In this document: positions 63,683 through 64,000 of the stretch, piece after piece | Position numbering within the stretch: position 1 is the first letter of the stretch | How the letters are laid out: each line of letters opens with the position of its first letter | DNA from: Membranipora membranacea | Lineage: Eukaryota; Bryozoa; Gymnolaemata; Cheilostomatida; Membraniporidae | NCBI GenBank assembly: GCA_914767715.1 | Contig: OU612066.1 | Location: 9,923,001-9,987,000 of the forward strand | Reading direction: 5' to 3' | Length of the DNA: 64,000 nucleotides | Notes under the pieces: generated by a model | Told to the model about the DNA's origin: nothing | Database searches by the model: none | What the model saw: the letters and a program-made list of their open reading frames with translations, nothing else | Position numbers and translations under genes: made by a program

Positions 63683-64000
63683 AAAAGAGGGTTATCTTGA
63701 AAACCGCTTAAAATAGGATAAAAATCATTTTTGATTCAGGATCTGCAACATTGAAAACTCATAAGGATATAGTTTGGGAAATAATGTCAGTATTTGGATA
63801 GTCAATTATAGCATTTTCTGCCTGTTTTGCGGACAATTTAGCAGAATTTTTTACGGGTTTCGTCACTAGAATTAAGATCTATCCACTTTCAAGCCTTCAA
63901 TGATTTGGAAACCCCTTCCCCCAAGGTTTTCAATAGTGCAGACTCTGAATCAAAAATCATTTTTATCCTAACATAAGCGGTTTTCAAGATAACCCTCTTT
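63683..64000. mobile_element. TIR element at window end
   Basis: aaagagggttatcttgaaaa at 63,684 onward returns as its complement at the last bases of the window, and the two arms match for about 70 bases (including gataaaaatcatttttgatt). It is about 318 bases, non-coding, MITE-like. The right boundary and target duplication are cut off by the end of the window. Confidence 0.75.

Overview
The window is AT-rich metazoan DNA with spliced genes: GT-AG introns of a few hundred bases, zinc-finger and LicD-family proteins, several kinds of non-LTR retrotransposon, and many short inverted-repeat elements. It looks like a marine-type invertebrate. I cannot name the species from sequence alone.

Layout. 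1-3388: no supportable gene. 3389-8948 (minus): one five-exon gene for a C2H2 zinc-finger protein with a cysteine-rich N-terminus. 8949-12109: intergenic, with the 3' end of a LINE. About 12.1-59.9 kb: a cluster of duplicated copies of one gene family that I do not recognise from any named family. Each full copy has 11 small exons and encodes a secreted-then-anchored (type I) membrane protein. The parts are a signal peptide, four small N-terminal exons, a 29-base exon, one large exon with a beta-propeller-like ectodomain, a linker, a single transmembrane exon, and a long cytoplasmic tail with conserved tyrosine and proline-rich motifs. Copies: relic R1 (minus, 12.1-13.97 kb), copy A (plus, 18.26-23.66 kb, tail exon lost or in the assembly gap), copy B (minus, 29.88-35.01 kb, pseudogene), copy C (minus, 38.59-45.44 kb, best preserved, about 822 residues), relic D (plus, 48.38-49.45 kb) and copy E (plus, 51.78-59.86 kb, 5' half wrecked by insertions, 3' half intact).

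The R1/A and D/C pairs are both head-to-head, and their flanking DNA matches in inverse orientation. About 12.1-23.6 kb and 38.6-49.5 kb are therefore two arms of a large inverted duplication. Between and around the copies lie LINE fragments, a LicD-family gene fragment (26.3-27.2 kb), two copies of a SINE whose head is the 5' end of U2 snRNA, a foldback element of about 2 kb with long terminal inverted repeats, and several MITEs, two of which carry tRNA-like sequence.

How the parts may work together. The receptor copies share an extracellular module and a signalling-type tail, and they expand, invert and decay locally. This is the pattern of fast-turnover recognition receptors. An immune or self/non-self role is inference only. 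Transposon insertions inside exons and introns of single copies, with undisturbed paralogues beside them, give clear empty-site evidence for the SINE and for one MITE.
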